From assembly GCA_038503035.1 (NCBI GenBank), contig JAVSML010020428.1:240682-304681 (forward strand): a stretch of DNA of 64,000 nucleotides, in the 5' to 3' direction. This DNA comes from Crocodylus rhombifer. Taxonomy: Eukaryota > Chordata > Crocodylia > Crocodylidae. Below are positions 45,974 to 56,026 of the stretch, piece by piece (position 1 is the stretch's first letter; each line of letters opens with the position of its first letter). The notes below the pieces were generated by a model that was not told where the DNA came from, ran no database searches, and saw nothing but the letters and a program-made list of their open reading frames with translations. Made by a program: the position numbers and the translations under genes.

Positions 45974-46890
45974 GGGCTGTGCGAAGCTTCAGGTGCTGAT
46001 TTCAATTCAGAGGAGCTTCGGCACAATTTGGCGGCTAAACCTCCAAATCTGAATCGAATCAGGAGACAAATAAAAAGGGCTTAATTGATTTGAACCTCTC
46101 CAAAGTGATTCGGAAAAGTTTCAGAGAGCTTTGGGGATTCGGGCAGTCCCCGCTCGCTGCCACAGGGAGCTGGACCCAGACTCTGTGCTGGTAAGTGGGG
46201 GGCTGGAGAAGGGGGGAGTGGACCATGGGGGGAACCCCTGCCAGGCCCCATCCCCTTCCTGTTTCCTCAGCCCCCCTGAGTGCCCTTCTGACCCCTGACC
46301 CCTCTCCCAGCCCTCCCACCCCATGGCTGCCCCACCTGGCCCCAGCTCCTGGCTCTCTAAAACAAAAAACGAAAAAAAGCCCCAGTCTCCCTGGCTGCCT
46401 CAGCAGCCTCAGGGCTTTTGGGGGCTTGTGTCAGAGCCCCCCATGCAGTGCAGGGCAGGAGTTGGGAGGGGTCGTCCCCTGTCTGGCAGGAGCTGGTGAG
46501 CCTGGGGCTTTTTTCAAAGAAGTGGGGCTGGGGGGGGAATGTGCTGGGAGAGTGGACAGGGTCTGGGGGCTCCTGGCAGATCCCCCCACACAGTGTGGGG
46601 CAGCAGGGATCACCACCCCCCCCCGGCCTGGCAAGAGCGGGTGAGCCTAGGGCTTTATTTTTTTGCTTTCTGGTTTTTTTAAGAACAGGGAGCTGGAGCC
46701 GGGTGGGGCAGCCATTCATGGGGCTGGGAGAGTGGGTGGGGGATGGCGCCTGTCCAATTTGGAGATTCAGCCAATTTGGCAGTGGTCAAATCTCCTAATC
46801 AGATTCAACCTAATCGATTCAGGACAGTGATTAAAATCAAATGGAATCACTGTTCCCAAATCAGCCAAATCTAGTCACTTCGCACAGGCC
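45974..46890. mobile_element. Complete MITE-like element, family A, TA target duplication
   Basis: A 917-bp element with ends GGGCTGTGCGAAG and CTTCGCACAGGCC (12 of 13 positions paired), flanked by TA at 45972-45973 and 46891-46892. The long complementary arms are rich in gattc/gaatc words. The G/C-rich core contains two related cassettes (46330-46500 and 46500-46720). There is no transposase. TA duplication and terminal repeats fit a MITE mobilised by a Tc1/mariner-like or similar transposase. Confidence 0.85.
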
Positions 46891-46982
46891 TAATGGAATA
46901 TCCCAGAAATAAATTCTTCTGGGAAAAGGTTGGAGACATGATGAGGGAAATAACAGGATGCTAATTATCAGATAACCCCTTG

Positions 46983-47912
46983 GGCCATGTCCACATGAAC
47001 AGAGTATGCCTTTGTAGTAGCACATATAGTAGAGGCACAAATTTGTGCTGCTACTTTGTGCCACAGTGCATGTCCTTGCTGGTGTGCTTCACAGTGGGAC
47101 ACATTGTCCTGCTGCTCCATGTGCTGTGGGGCTAGGGCACAGGGTGCCTCATCAGGGGCTATCCATCCCCTCCACTAAGGCATCTTGTACCCCGGCCAGC
47201 TAGGGAGCAACATGTGAAGCCCCTGTGCCCCAGCCAACCACTCCCTGGCTGGCTGGGGCTCAGAGTGCCTCAACACGAGGGAGAAAGCAGCCTTGGGTTG
47301 GCTGCTCCCCTGTCTCCACTTGCTTCTGCATGGGGCCTCCACTGTGGAACCCCTGCATTGAGGCACGTGGATCCCCCATGCTGAGGCACAATGTGCCCCA
47401 GCCAGCCACAAAGCAGCTGACTGGGGCTCCGTGTGCCTTGAGACAGGGGTGCAGCCAGCCCAGGGCTGCCTGCTTCACCATGTTGAGGCACACCGCACCC
47501 CAACCAGCAGCTCAACAGTGGAGCTCCCATGTTGAGGCATGCAGAGACAGGGAACAGCCAAACCAGGGCTGCCCGCTCCCACATCTTGAGGCACCCTGCA
47601 CTCCCACCAGACAGGGGTAGCTGGCTGAGGTGCAGGATGCCTCAGCACAGGGGCTCCACAGTGCATGGAGATGGGAGAGCAGACAGATCCCTGCATTTGT
47701 CCTGGTGCCCACCACTTAGGCATGGTTTACACAACTTTTTCCCAGGTTCTTTTTCTTTTGTTAACAGGAAACCCCAGTGACAAATTTCGCCCCGGTGCTG
47801 TAAATTAGCAGTGCCACACACTGATTAAGGTACAACTCATGTGGTTTGTGGTGCTGCAAAATTTTTTGCAGCGCCACAAACCACACATGCCTGCATGTCT
47901 GGATCCAGCCTT
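46983..47912. mobile_element. Probable MITE-like insertion with G/C-rich core
   Basis: Starts with tgggccatgtccacatg, a family B-like end, and closes near 47912 with catgcctgcatgtctggatc. The core (47090-47720) is built of irregular repeats of gccccagccagc / tgaggcac units. A near-perfect hairpin lies close to the right end (47841-47884). Exact limits are uncertain. Confidence 0.5.
47841..47884. repeat. Near-perfect hairpin, 21-bp stem, 2-base loop
   Basis: Left arm GTGGTTTGTGGTGCTGCAAAA pairs with the right arm ending CCACAAACCAC with one G-T mismatch. The loop is TT. Confidence 0.9.
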
Positions 47913-48012
47913 AATGTTCATAATCAACCTTCCTGAGAACTCTACAACATGCAAGTGTCATAGGGAATTGACCACTCATTTTCAAGTGACTGCAAGAAAT
48001 TCGATTCATGGA

Positions 48013-49107
48013 CTCATAGAATCATAGAAAATTAAGGTTTGATGGGACCTCAGGAGGACATCTAGTTCAACCACCTGCTCAAAGCAGGAACATCCCCAAC
48101 TATATCATCCCAGCTAAAAAATTGTCTACCCAAGTGTTAGAGTTTTCCAAGGATGGAGATTCCATAACCTCTCTGGGTAACCTCTTCCAGTATTTTACTG
48201 GCCTCCTACTGATAAAGTTGTTCTTAATTTCTAATCTAAACATCTCTTGCTGAAATTTGAGACCCTCACTCCTTCTTCTATAGTTGCCACTGAAAATAGT
48301 CTAGCTCTTTGGACCCACCCTTTGGGTAGTTGAAGACTGCTGTTAAATCCCCTGTCAGTCCTCTCTTCTCCAGATCAAATAAGACCAGTTCTGTCAGCCT
48401 CTCCACAGAAGTTCTGTTCCTCAGCCCTCTAACCATTTGTGTTGCCCTCTGTTGGACTGTCTCCAATTTGTGCACATTTCTGTAATGGGGGGCCCCAAAC
48501 CTAGACACGGTACTCCAGATGTGGCCTCACCAGTGCCAAATAAAAGAGAGAAAACACTTCCCTTGATCTGCTGGCCATGCTCCTATTAATAGAGCCCAGT
48601 GTCCTGTTAACCTTGATGACAACAAGGGCATGTGGTTGGCTCATATTCAGCTTATTGTCCACTGTAACCTCCAGCTCCTTTTTTGGCAGGCTCCTGTTTA
48701 GCCAAGTCCTCAGCTTACCCTGGTGCATGGAATTGTTCCATCCTAAGTGCAGGACTTTGCACTTGTCCTTATTGAATTTTATGAGCTTTTTTTCATCCAA
48801 TCCTCCAGTGTCTAGGCCTCTCTGAATCCTACCTCTAACCTCTAACATATCTACCTCTCCCCCCACCTTGGTGTTATCTGCAAACTTGCTGAGGGTGCAC
48901 TCCATCCCATCTTTCAGGTCATTGATGAAGATATTGAACAAAACCAGCCCCAGGACTGACCCCTGAGGCACTGCACTTGATACTGGCTGTCACTTAGATA
49001 TCTACCCATTGATTACTGCTTTTTAAACCTGATGATCCATTAAGTTTTCTGTCCACCTTACAGTCCATTCATCCAACCCATACTTCCTTAGCTTACTTGC
49101 AAAGGTT
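48013..49107 (-). mobile_element. CR1 LINE, 3'-side portion of an interrupted near full-length copy
   Basis: The minus-strand 3' tail is at 48013-48070. RT C-terminal text follows: TSVERLTELVLFDLEKRGL, LALVRPHLEYRV, KFADNTKVGGEVDML (second catalytic Asp changed to Asn), and MPQGSVLGLVLFNIFINDLK. It breaks at 49107 and resumes at 50275. Confidence 0.88.
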
Positions 49108-50274
49108 TTTCATAGATTTTCATAGACATTAGGGCTGGAAGGGACCTCGGGAGATCATCGAGTCCAGCCCCCTGCCCAAAGGGCAGGAAGTCAGCTGGGG
49201 TCATAGGATCCCAGCAAGATAAGCATCCAATTTACTCTTGAAGGTGTTCAATGTAGGTGCTTGAACCACCTCCGCTGGCAGACTGTTCCAGACCTTGGCG
49301 GCTCGGACAGTAAAGAAATTCTTCCTTATGTCCAGCCTGAAACGGTCTTGCAGGAGTTTGTGACCATTTGACCTCGTCATCCCTTGGGGCACTCTGGTGA
49401 ACAAACGTTCCCCCAGATCCTGGTGGTCACCCCTGATAAACTTGTAGGTGGCCATCAGATCACCCCTGAGCCTACACTTTTCCAGGCTAAAGAGTCCCAT
49501 GGCTCTCAGCCTGTCATCGTAAGATCTGTTTTCCTGATCTCTGATCATGCGCGTGGCTCTCCTCTGGACTCTCTCAAGCTTCTCCACATCCTTTTTGAAT
49601 TGTGGAGCCCAAAACTGGACGCAGTACTCCAGCTGCGGCCTCACCAAGGCTGAGTACAAGGGGAGAATGACGTCCCGGGATTTGCTCGAGAAGCATCTAT
49701 GGATGCAAGCCAGCGTTTTGGTCGCTTTGCTAGCCGCAGCATCGCATTGCAGGCTCATGTTCATCTTGTGGTCAATGATGACCCCCAAGTCTCTTTCTTC
49801 TATAGTGCTAACCAACGTAGCACTGCCGAGCCTATAAGGGTGCTGCAGGTTTTTCCTCCCAAGGTGGAGAACCTTGCATTTTTCGGTGTTAAACACCATG
49901 AGGTTCTCGTCTGCCCATTTGCTGAGCTTGTCCAGGTCAGCCTGGATCACCCGCCTGTCCTCTGGCATGGATGCTTTGCCCCAAAGTTTGGTGTCATTGG
50001 CGAACTTGGCCAGTTTGCTTCTGACTCCAATGTCCACATCGTTAATGAAGATGTTGAACAGTATGGGTCCCAGGACAGAGCCTTGAGGGACCCCACTGGT
50101 CACAGGGCACCATGATGAGTGACTGCCATCAATCACAACCCTCTGGGTCCGACCACAGAGCCAATTTCCCAGCCAGCGGATCGTGGTGGAGCCAAGGCCA
50201 CAACTGGGCAGTTTGGCCAAGAGGTGATCATGGGATACCAGATCAAAAGCTTTTTTGAAGTCAAGATATATGAG
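49108..50274 (-). mobile_element. Nested CR1 LINE with a long open RT frame
   Basis: Inserted in the CR1 on either side. The 3' tail at 49108-49190 carries the cctaatgtctatgaaaatc signature. A 339-residue frame (49201-50220) is open throughout: [114 protein letters not shown]. The catalytic box is FAND rather than FADD. It is 5'-truncated inside RT (starts at YLDFKKAFD). Confidence 0.92.
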
Positions 50275-52560
50275 GTGTGGGAGACTGTATCAAGGCCTTA
50301 CTAAAGTCAAGGTATACCATGTCCACTGCTCCCCCCACATCCACAGAATCAGTCATCTCATCATAGAAGGCAACCAACTTGGTTGGGCATGACGTGCTCT
50401 TGGTGAATCCATGCTGACTGTTCCTAATCACCTTCTTTTCCTCCAAGAGCTTAGAAATGGATTCCTTGAGGACTTGTTCCATGATTTTTCTAGGGACTCA
50501 GGTGAGGTTGACCCATCTGTAGTTCCCAAGGTCCTCTTTCTTCCCTTGCTTCTAGATGGGAACTGTAGTTGCCCTTTTCCAGTTGTCAAGGACTGCTCCT
50601 GATTGCCATGAGTTTTCAAGGATAATGGCCAACAGCTCTGTAATCACATTAGCCAACTCCCTCCGCACCCTCAGGTGCATCATGTCTGTCCCTATGGACT
50701 TGTACATGTCCAGCTTTTCTGTGTTTCTTATTGCACCCTCAATAAGGTTTCTTTCAATACAACCAGCTCTCCTGAACTCCCTTCCCCCTCAGACTGGCCT
50801 CCCGGAGAATCCTGCCCATCAGTTACCTGAGTGAATCCAAGTCTGCTTTTCTGAAGTTCAGTGTCCCTATTCTGCTGCTTTCCTTCCATCCTTTCCTCAG
50901 GATCCTGAGCTCAATCATATCATAGTGACTTCTGCCCAAGTTGCCATCCACTTATATGATCCCCACTAATTCTTCCCTATTTGTCAGCAGCAGGTCAAAA
51001 AGAGCACAGGTTCTAGTTAGCCTTTCCAACATTTGCACCAGGAAGCTGTTCCCAACACTCTCCAAAAACTTTGTGGATTGCCTGTGCGCTGCTGCATTGC
51101 CCTCCCAGCTGATGTCAGGGTGATTGAAGTCCCCCAGGAGAAGCAGGGCCAGTGATGGGAAAACTTCTGCAAGCTGTTTGAAGAAAGCCTCATCTACCAC
51201 ATCCTCCTGTTCCATCGGTCTACAGCACACACCCATGAAGACATCACTCTTGTTGCTGTCCTTTCTGACCCTACCCCAGAGATTTTCAACAGCCCTATCT
51301 CTAATTTCATACTGGAGCTCAAAGCAATCATCTAGCTCTTTTACATAAAAGCAATTCCTCCTTCTCCTTCCCCATGCCTGCCCTGCCTGAAAAGTTTACA
51401 CCTATCCATGACAGAAGTTCAGTCACGCAAACTATCCTACCAAGCCTCTGTTATTCTATTCACATCATAGGTCCTCAAATGTGTAACAACTTCCAGTTCT
51501 CCCTGCTTGTTTCCCAGGCTCTGTGCATTTGTGTACAGACATCTGACGTAACTAGCTTATTACCCTACTTTCTCTGGAAGAATGTGAAGACCTCCCCTGT
51601 TGCCATTTCATGCTTGTGCTTCCTCCAGGTCACCCACTTCACCACTTTCCCCAGGGCTTTGATCTCCATCCCCCAGCAAATTGAGTTTAAAGCCTGACTC
51701 ACTAAGTTACTGAGCCTATCTGGAAAGATGCTCTTTCTTCTCTTCGTCAGGTGGATCCTGTCTCCTCCTAGCAGCCCTTCTTGGACCAACATCCTGTGCT
51801 CAAAGAACCCAAAGCCCTGCTGGTGACACCATCTGCACAGCTATGCATTGATCTGTAGGATGCATCCATTCCTGTCTGGACCCTTTCCCCTTCATGGAAA
51901 GGATAAGGAGAACACTACCTGAGCCCCCTGTCCCCTTCACCCTTGCACCCAGAGCCTTTTACTCACTTTTGAACTGCTCAAGGTCCTTTCTGGCAATCTC
52001 ATTGATGCCCACATAGTTGAGCAGCATGGGGTTTCTGAGTCAGAGGACATGATGAATCTCAGTAATCCCTTCATGACATCTCAGTTCCAGGCTCCAGGCA
52101 ACTAGGAGACTTCCCCATACAAATGATCAGGCTAACAGATGGATGCCTCCATCCCCCGCAGAAGGGAGTCTCCAACCACCACTGCCTGTTGCTTCCTCTT
52201 GATGGCAGTGTTCCCTATCCTCCATCACTTGGAGAGGCCTGGCTTGGCTTCTTTGCCTGACTGAACATGCTCCTTCTCTTCTGTTGCTAGGGCTCCATAT
52301 CTGTTCTCCAGGCAAACCATTGCAGGTGGGGATGAAGAAGTCACAAGCTTCCAACTTCCACCTTCATGGGAGTTCATGTCCTCTTCTTTCCCTAGTGTCA
52401 CCTCTGGCAGTCCTTCCTCCATTGTCCTGGAGGTCTCCTCCATCATTGAATCAATTAAATTCTCATGACTGAGAATGCTTTGGAGCACTGCTGCCTCCTC
52501 CTGCAGCTCTTGTGCCTGCTGCCTGAGGAATACCACCAAAAGCCTAGAAGATAAGTGACA
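50275..52560 (-). mobile_element. CR1 LINE, 5'-side portion with ORF2 endonuclease and ORF1
   Basis: Continues the CR1 of 48013-49107. Going upstream: KKVIRNSQHGFTKSTSCPTK (RT start); the linker; endonuclease GVCCRPMEQED and ALLLLGDFNHPDISWEGNAA (51236-50952); then ORF1 with the esterase C-terminal block GDRIHLTKRRKSIFPDRLSN (about 51770-51700), the earlier block NYVGINEIARKDLEQFKSE (52023-51965), and a leucine/glutamate-rich N-terminal stretch (52539-52225: LRQQAQELQEEAAVLQSIL). Together with 48013-49107 this is one of the two CR1 copies here showing ORF1, and the more complete. Multiple stops and frameshifts. Confidence 0.82.
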
Positions 52561-53520
52561 CCCCTAGAATCACTGAGTGATTACCAAAAACTTAGGACTT
52601 TAGTCATGGAAAAGTTGTTCTATCAAGTCAGTGTTCAACAGGAAAGAAAGCAAAAAATATCCTTACTTGGAAATCTAATAGAATGTGTTGCAGTTTGTTT
52701 AAATAAAAAATCATCTCCTGCCTCTAAACCAGAAAATATGAGAAACTTTTTTGAATATTGAAATGCAAGTTCTATGAATGAACACTTAAAAATAAATTCA
52801 GAATAAATTTAAAAATTAAAAGCAAAGAGAAGTTAATAAGGTTGATGTTAGTCAGAATTATAGGAAAAATGAGGGGTGATTATCATATAGAGTTGAAGAA
52901 ACACAGGGATTGGCATTGGTGAAAATGCTAAGGAATTGTTGTAGCGTGGAGAAAAAAAGGAAAAGAGCACAAAACTTGTGTGGAAATTGATTTGGATACT
53001 GGTAATACTATTGATAGAAGATTAGTGTCTGTCTTTGTGTATATATTGAGGATTGGATATGCTTTTGAATGTTAAATGTATTATTTTATGGGTTGGATTC
53101 ATTAATAAATAAAGTTTTGGGATAAAGAAAACAGACAAAAGTTTTTTAATGTTCTGGCTTTTTAGATTAAACTGAGAATGTTTACATTTTGACTTAAATT
53201 TTTTTTTTCCTTTCCTATACTTTTTTTCCTTGTTTTGCCAGAGAATGCGATAGAATGAATGGTGTGTGTGAGAGAGAGAGGCAGGACATTAGTTGGTTAT
53301 TTTCTGTTTTGTTTTTTCCTGTGGTGTTATAAACTTAGAAAAGGCTTTAAAAGCTACAGAATGGCAAAAAGAAAATGAAGTATACACAGGACTGAGGTGA
53401 AAAGAGTTCGGGTGAACATGGTTCTAGGGAAAAGTGAGCTCTTTTTATGTAGTGTTATGGAATAGTAAACTATAGAAGTGATCGTTTCCTTTAAGCCTTC
53501 ATCCATTATCCCAGCTTTAT
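52561..53520. other. A/T-rich intron sequence, nothing recognised
   Basis: Contains aataaataaagttttgggat (53104-53123), which looks like a retroelement or transcript 3' end, but no associated coding region was found. Confidence 0.3.
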
Positions 53521-53524
53521 TGTG

Positions 53525-53756
53525 CATATCTACTTGTGCACTTTAATGTGCAGTAGCCTATTCTACTGCTTATTAAAGTGTTGTGTCAAAAACAGTACTA
53601 ATGTGCAGTAGAAATAGCATACTGCACATTAAGTGTCACTAAAAAGGTGCGTGCTTTTGCTGTTGTGCATTAGGGCAGTTTAATGCACATTTATGTAGTA
53701 CCTCATGTTTGTATGAGTAACACAAGTGCATTAATGCATGTGTAGACACATCCACT
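53525..53756. mobile_element. MITE-like element, family B, short copy
   Basis: Ends tgtgcatatctacttgtg and catgtgtagacacatcca are inverted repeats. The interior has aatgtgcagtagcctattct, gcagtagaaatagcatactg and cacattaa words. About 230 bp, similar in size to 37222-37454. Confidence 0.7.
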
Positions 53757-54069
53757 GAAAGGCATATAGAGCAGCAAGATGTTCTGCTGAACATTAGAGT
53801 GGAGAGGCCCAGGACTGGTGCTCCTACATGTGAAGGGATGGAGATGGATTCTGCTAGTCTGTCCCATTGAAACCTGGGCCAGATTGGTTGTGAGAGAGCC
53901 TGGGGAATCATTGTTAATAGTTCAAGATCCTGGTCAAGGAATTCTTGTTCATTTACCCAGCTCTGCCAGATGTCCCTTTATTAGTTTCAGCACTTAAAAA
54001 ATTAAACTAAGCAACAGTCCTGTAAGCCAGGCAGAAGGCCTTTGGAGATTTGGTAAGTCAGATTATTGT

Positions 54070-54247
54070 AGTCAGGAAGTAGTCATCAATGACTCAATAT
54101 CTAGTTGGGAAGAAGTATTAAGTAGGGTTACCCATGGAGTCAGGGTTAGGATGCAGAATGACCTGGATAGGCTGGAGAAATGGCCCACAATCAATTAAAT
54201 GAGATTCAACACAGACAAGTGCAAAGTCCTGCACTTGGGTTGAATAA
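54070..54247 (+). mobile_element. CR1 LINE fragment just before a SCARF2 exon
   Basis: Plus-strand RT text NDLDRLEKWPTIN, a stop, then MRFNTDKCKVLHLG. Old and short. It ends 139 bp before the exon at 54387. Confidence 0.65.
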
Positions 54248-54386
54248 TGTGCTCTCTGTAAATAGGTATACCTCTCAAGGGGTAAAGGTCACTTTATGCA
54301 CCATATTTTGTGCATGGAGGGCTCTGGGGATAGCCTGAGAAGTAATACAGCAGCACTACCATCAACTCTATGCTCTCTCTTTCCAG

Positions 54387-54539
54387 TGGCTCACCATGAC
54401 TTGGAGAATACCATGAACTGCAGCTTCATTGAACCACCTTCTGTGGTCGAGCAACCATCCCCCTCCTGGTCCTCCCGTGGCTCCTTCTCTTCCTTTGATA
54501 CCACTGATGAGGGACCAGTGTACTGTGTACCCCATGAGG
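54387..54539 (+). CDS. SCARF2: SCARF2 penultimate coding exon, conserved cytoplasmic block
   Basis: This exon encodes about 50 residues beginning AHHDLENTMNCSF and containing PSPSWSSRGSFSSFDTTDEG and PVYCVPHE. I recognise this stretch as among the most conserved in the SCARF2 cytoplasmic tail; it is rich in Ser/Thr and includes a Tyr. The acceptor is CTCTCTTTCCAG (AG at 54385-54386) and the donor is G|GTGAGT (GT at 54540-54541). Both flanking introns are phase 1. The length of 153 bp keeps the frame if the exon were skipped. It lies about 140 bp after a small CR1 fragment at the end of the giant intron. The match is specific to SCARF2 rather than SCARF1 or the MEGF10/11 family. Confidence 0.95.
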
Positions 54540-55329
54540 GTGAGTAAGCTAAGGGAGTGCTGGTCAAGCCAATCCACTTTCCCAGGGGTCACTGGAACTG
54601 CTTGACAGAAAATTCCCAAAGTCTCTGATAAGCAGTCTATTTTAACTGGCACTGTAGTCCTCATGATACTAGAGGGTAGCATGTACTTGTCTCTGTATGG
54701 GGGAAGTAAACCAAAATGTCGGTTCTGCTCCCTCAATTACACTGTATTCTGATATTGGTGCCAGCTCATGCATTGACTCAGGTGTTCCACAGATGGGTGA
54801 TCATAGCAGAAGACCGCACAATTTGTTTTCTCATGGGCCTCCCTCCCCTTATTGAACTGATTTCCAAACAGAACACTGCCCAAGCTGGCATCAAAGGTGC
54901 CTTTGCTCACATAAATAATAACCATTTGTCTGGAGTCTTCCAGGCAAAGGAGAAAATTATTTCTTCCTCCGCAAGAAGAAAACATAGCATAACAGTCCTA
55001 GACAATCAAAGATGATCTAAAATAAAAGTTAAGCTTAGTATATCCAGGGAACAGATTTTTATGTTAAGGCTTGATGCTGTCTGTGTAGATCCTTATCCAG
55101 GAACACTTCTGCATGTCTGTCTGTAAGAGGACATAACAGTCTCTGCCTTCACATGCTCTGAGTCCAACAGCTCTACTATATTTGTATTGAGGGTTTTTAA
55201 GAGATTTATTAGTTGCTTCAGTCCTCTGTAAAATCCTCCATGAAAACCAGCTCTGATATGCAAACTAGACTAAATTCAAAGGTGGTGTTTATTAGGCAGA
55301 GTATAACAAGAGTATTAGTGTAGAGCAGG

Positions 55330-55500
55330 GTGTTGAGGTGGAAAATGAGTAGCATAACACAGGCAGACAAAGTTCTTTGGGTAAATCTGATATCTTTTAT
55401 TAGACCAAATCAGATAGTTAGAAAAAATCGTCTTTGCAAGCTTTTGGATATAAATACCCTTCATCAGGCTGAGGAAGCATCTGCAGTTGGTCTGTGCTCT
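55330..55500. repeat. Interspersed repeat in the last SCARF2 intron (probable)
   Basis: Phrases such as gatatcttttattagaccaa and gcaagcttttggatataaat, then cccttcatcaggctgagga, belong to a repeat type I recognise as recurrent in reptilian DNA without being able to name the family. Confidence 0.45.
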
Positions 55501-55540
55501 TCCTGGATGGAATGAATAGTAAAGAGGCCAGAAGCTGGTA

Positions 55541-55761
55541 TGCATGCAAGAAAGCCAGTCAGTAAAGATGTAAATTGAGGAGTCAGTGGGTGATGGATTT
55601 ATGGCACATTATAACCTGCCTGACATCTGACTCCCCAGGTACTTCTCCACTATTTACTAGCTACATTCATTTCCCTCCTGCCCCCCTCCCCCCAACCCAA
55701 CTTGTCTCTCACCCAGTGACTCCTCAATTTACATCTTCACAGACTGGCTTTCTTGCATATG
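55541..55761. repeat. Inverted repeat with 56-bp arms
   Basis: 55541-55596 and 55706-55761 are reverse complements with about 5 mismatches (shared core taaattgaggagtca / tgactcctcaattta). The loop is about 109 bp. It lies inside the last SCARF2 intron and could fold in the pre-mRNA. Confidence 0.88.
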
Positions 55762-56026
55762 TACTTAGACCAATATGGCTGTAACCTATACCCCTGTAGC
55801 ATAACATAGAACACAAGACTGAAAGAGATCGCAGGCACCCAGTTATATTGCTTATAGAATTATCAAGCACCCTCCTAAAACCAGTCAGAGTTTTTTACCC
55901 TAATTCTATTGGCAGGCTGATTTATAATACTGCTCTAATCTGTCCCTGCTCTTCCTGTGGCCTTCATTCCCCATTCCATTTCCACATGCCACAGTGCAGC
56001 AGTAAGTGTATGCTTTCCTTTTACAG

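Larger units (their letters stand above)
1757..54386 (+). other. SCARF2: Giant phase-1 intron of SCARF2 (about 52.6 kb)
   Basis: The intron is bounded by donor GTAAGG at 1757 and acceptor TTTCCAG ending at 54386. Joining the flanking exons gives a continuous, conserved SCARF2 sequence (KLPKVV, then V, then AHHDLENTMN). A large share of the intron is recognisable transposon sequence, and no other host exon was found in it. It also contains a 400-base assembly gap. Confidence 0.9.
54540..56026 (+). other. SCARF2: Last intron of SCARF2 (about 1.5 kb)
   Basis: A phase-1 intron between the conserved cytoplasmic block and the tail exon, with donor GTGAGTAAG and acceptor CTTTTACAG. It contains a reptile-type repeat around 55330-55500 and a strong inverted repeat at 55541-55596 and 55706-55761. 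The rest looks unique. Confidence 0.9.

Noticed and set aside
53104..53123. AATAAATAAAG as a transcript end
   Set aside because: No upstream coding region or exon to go with it inside the SCARF2 intron.
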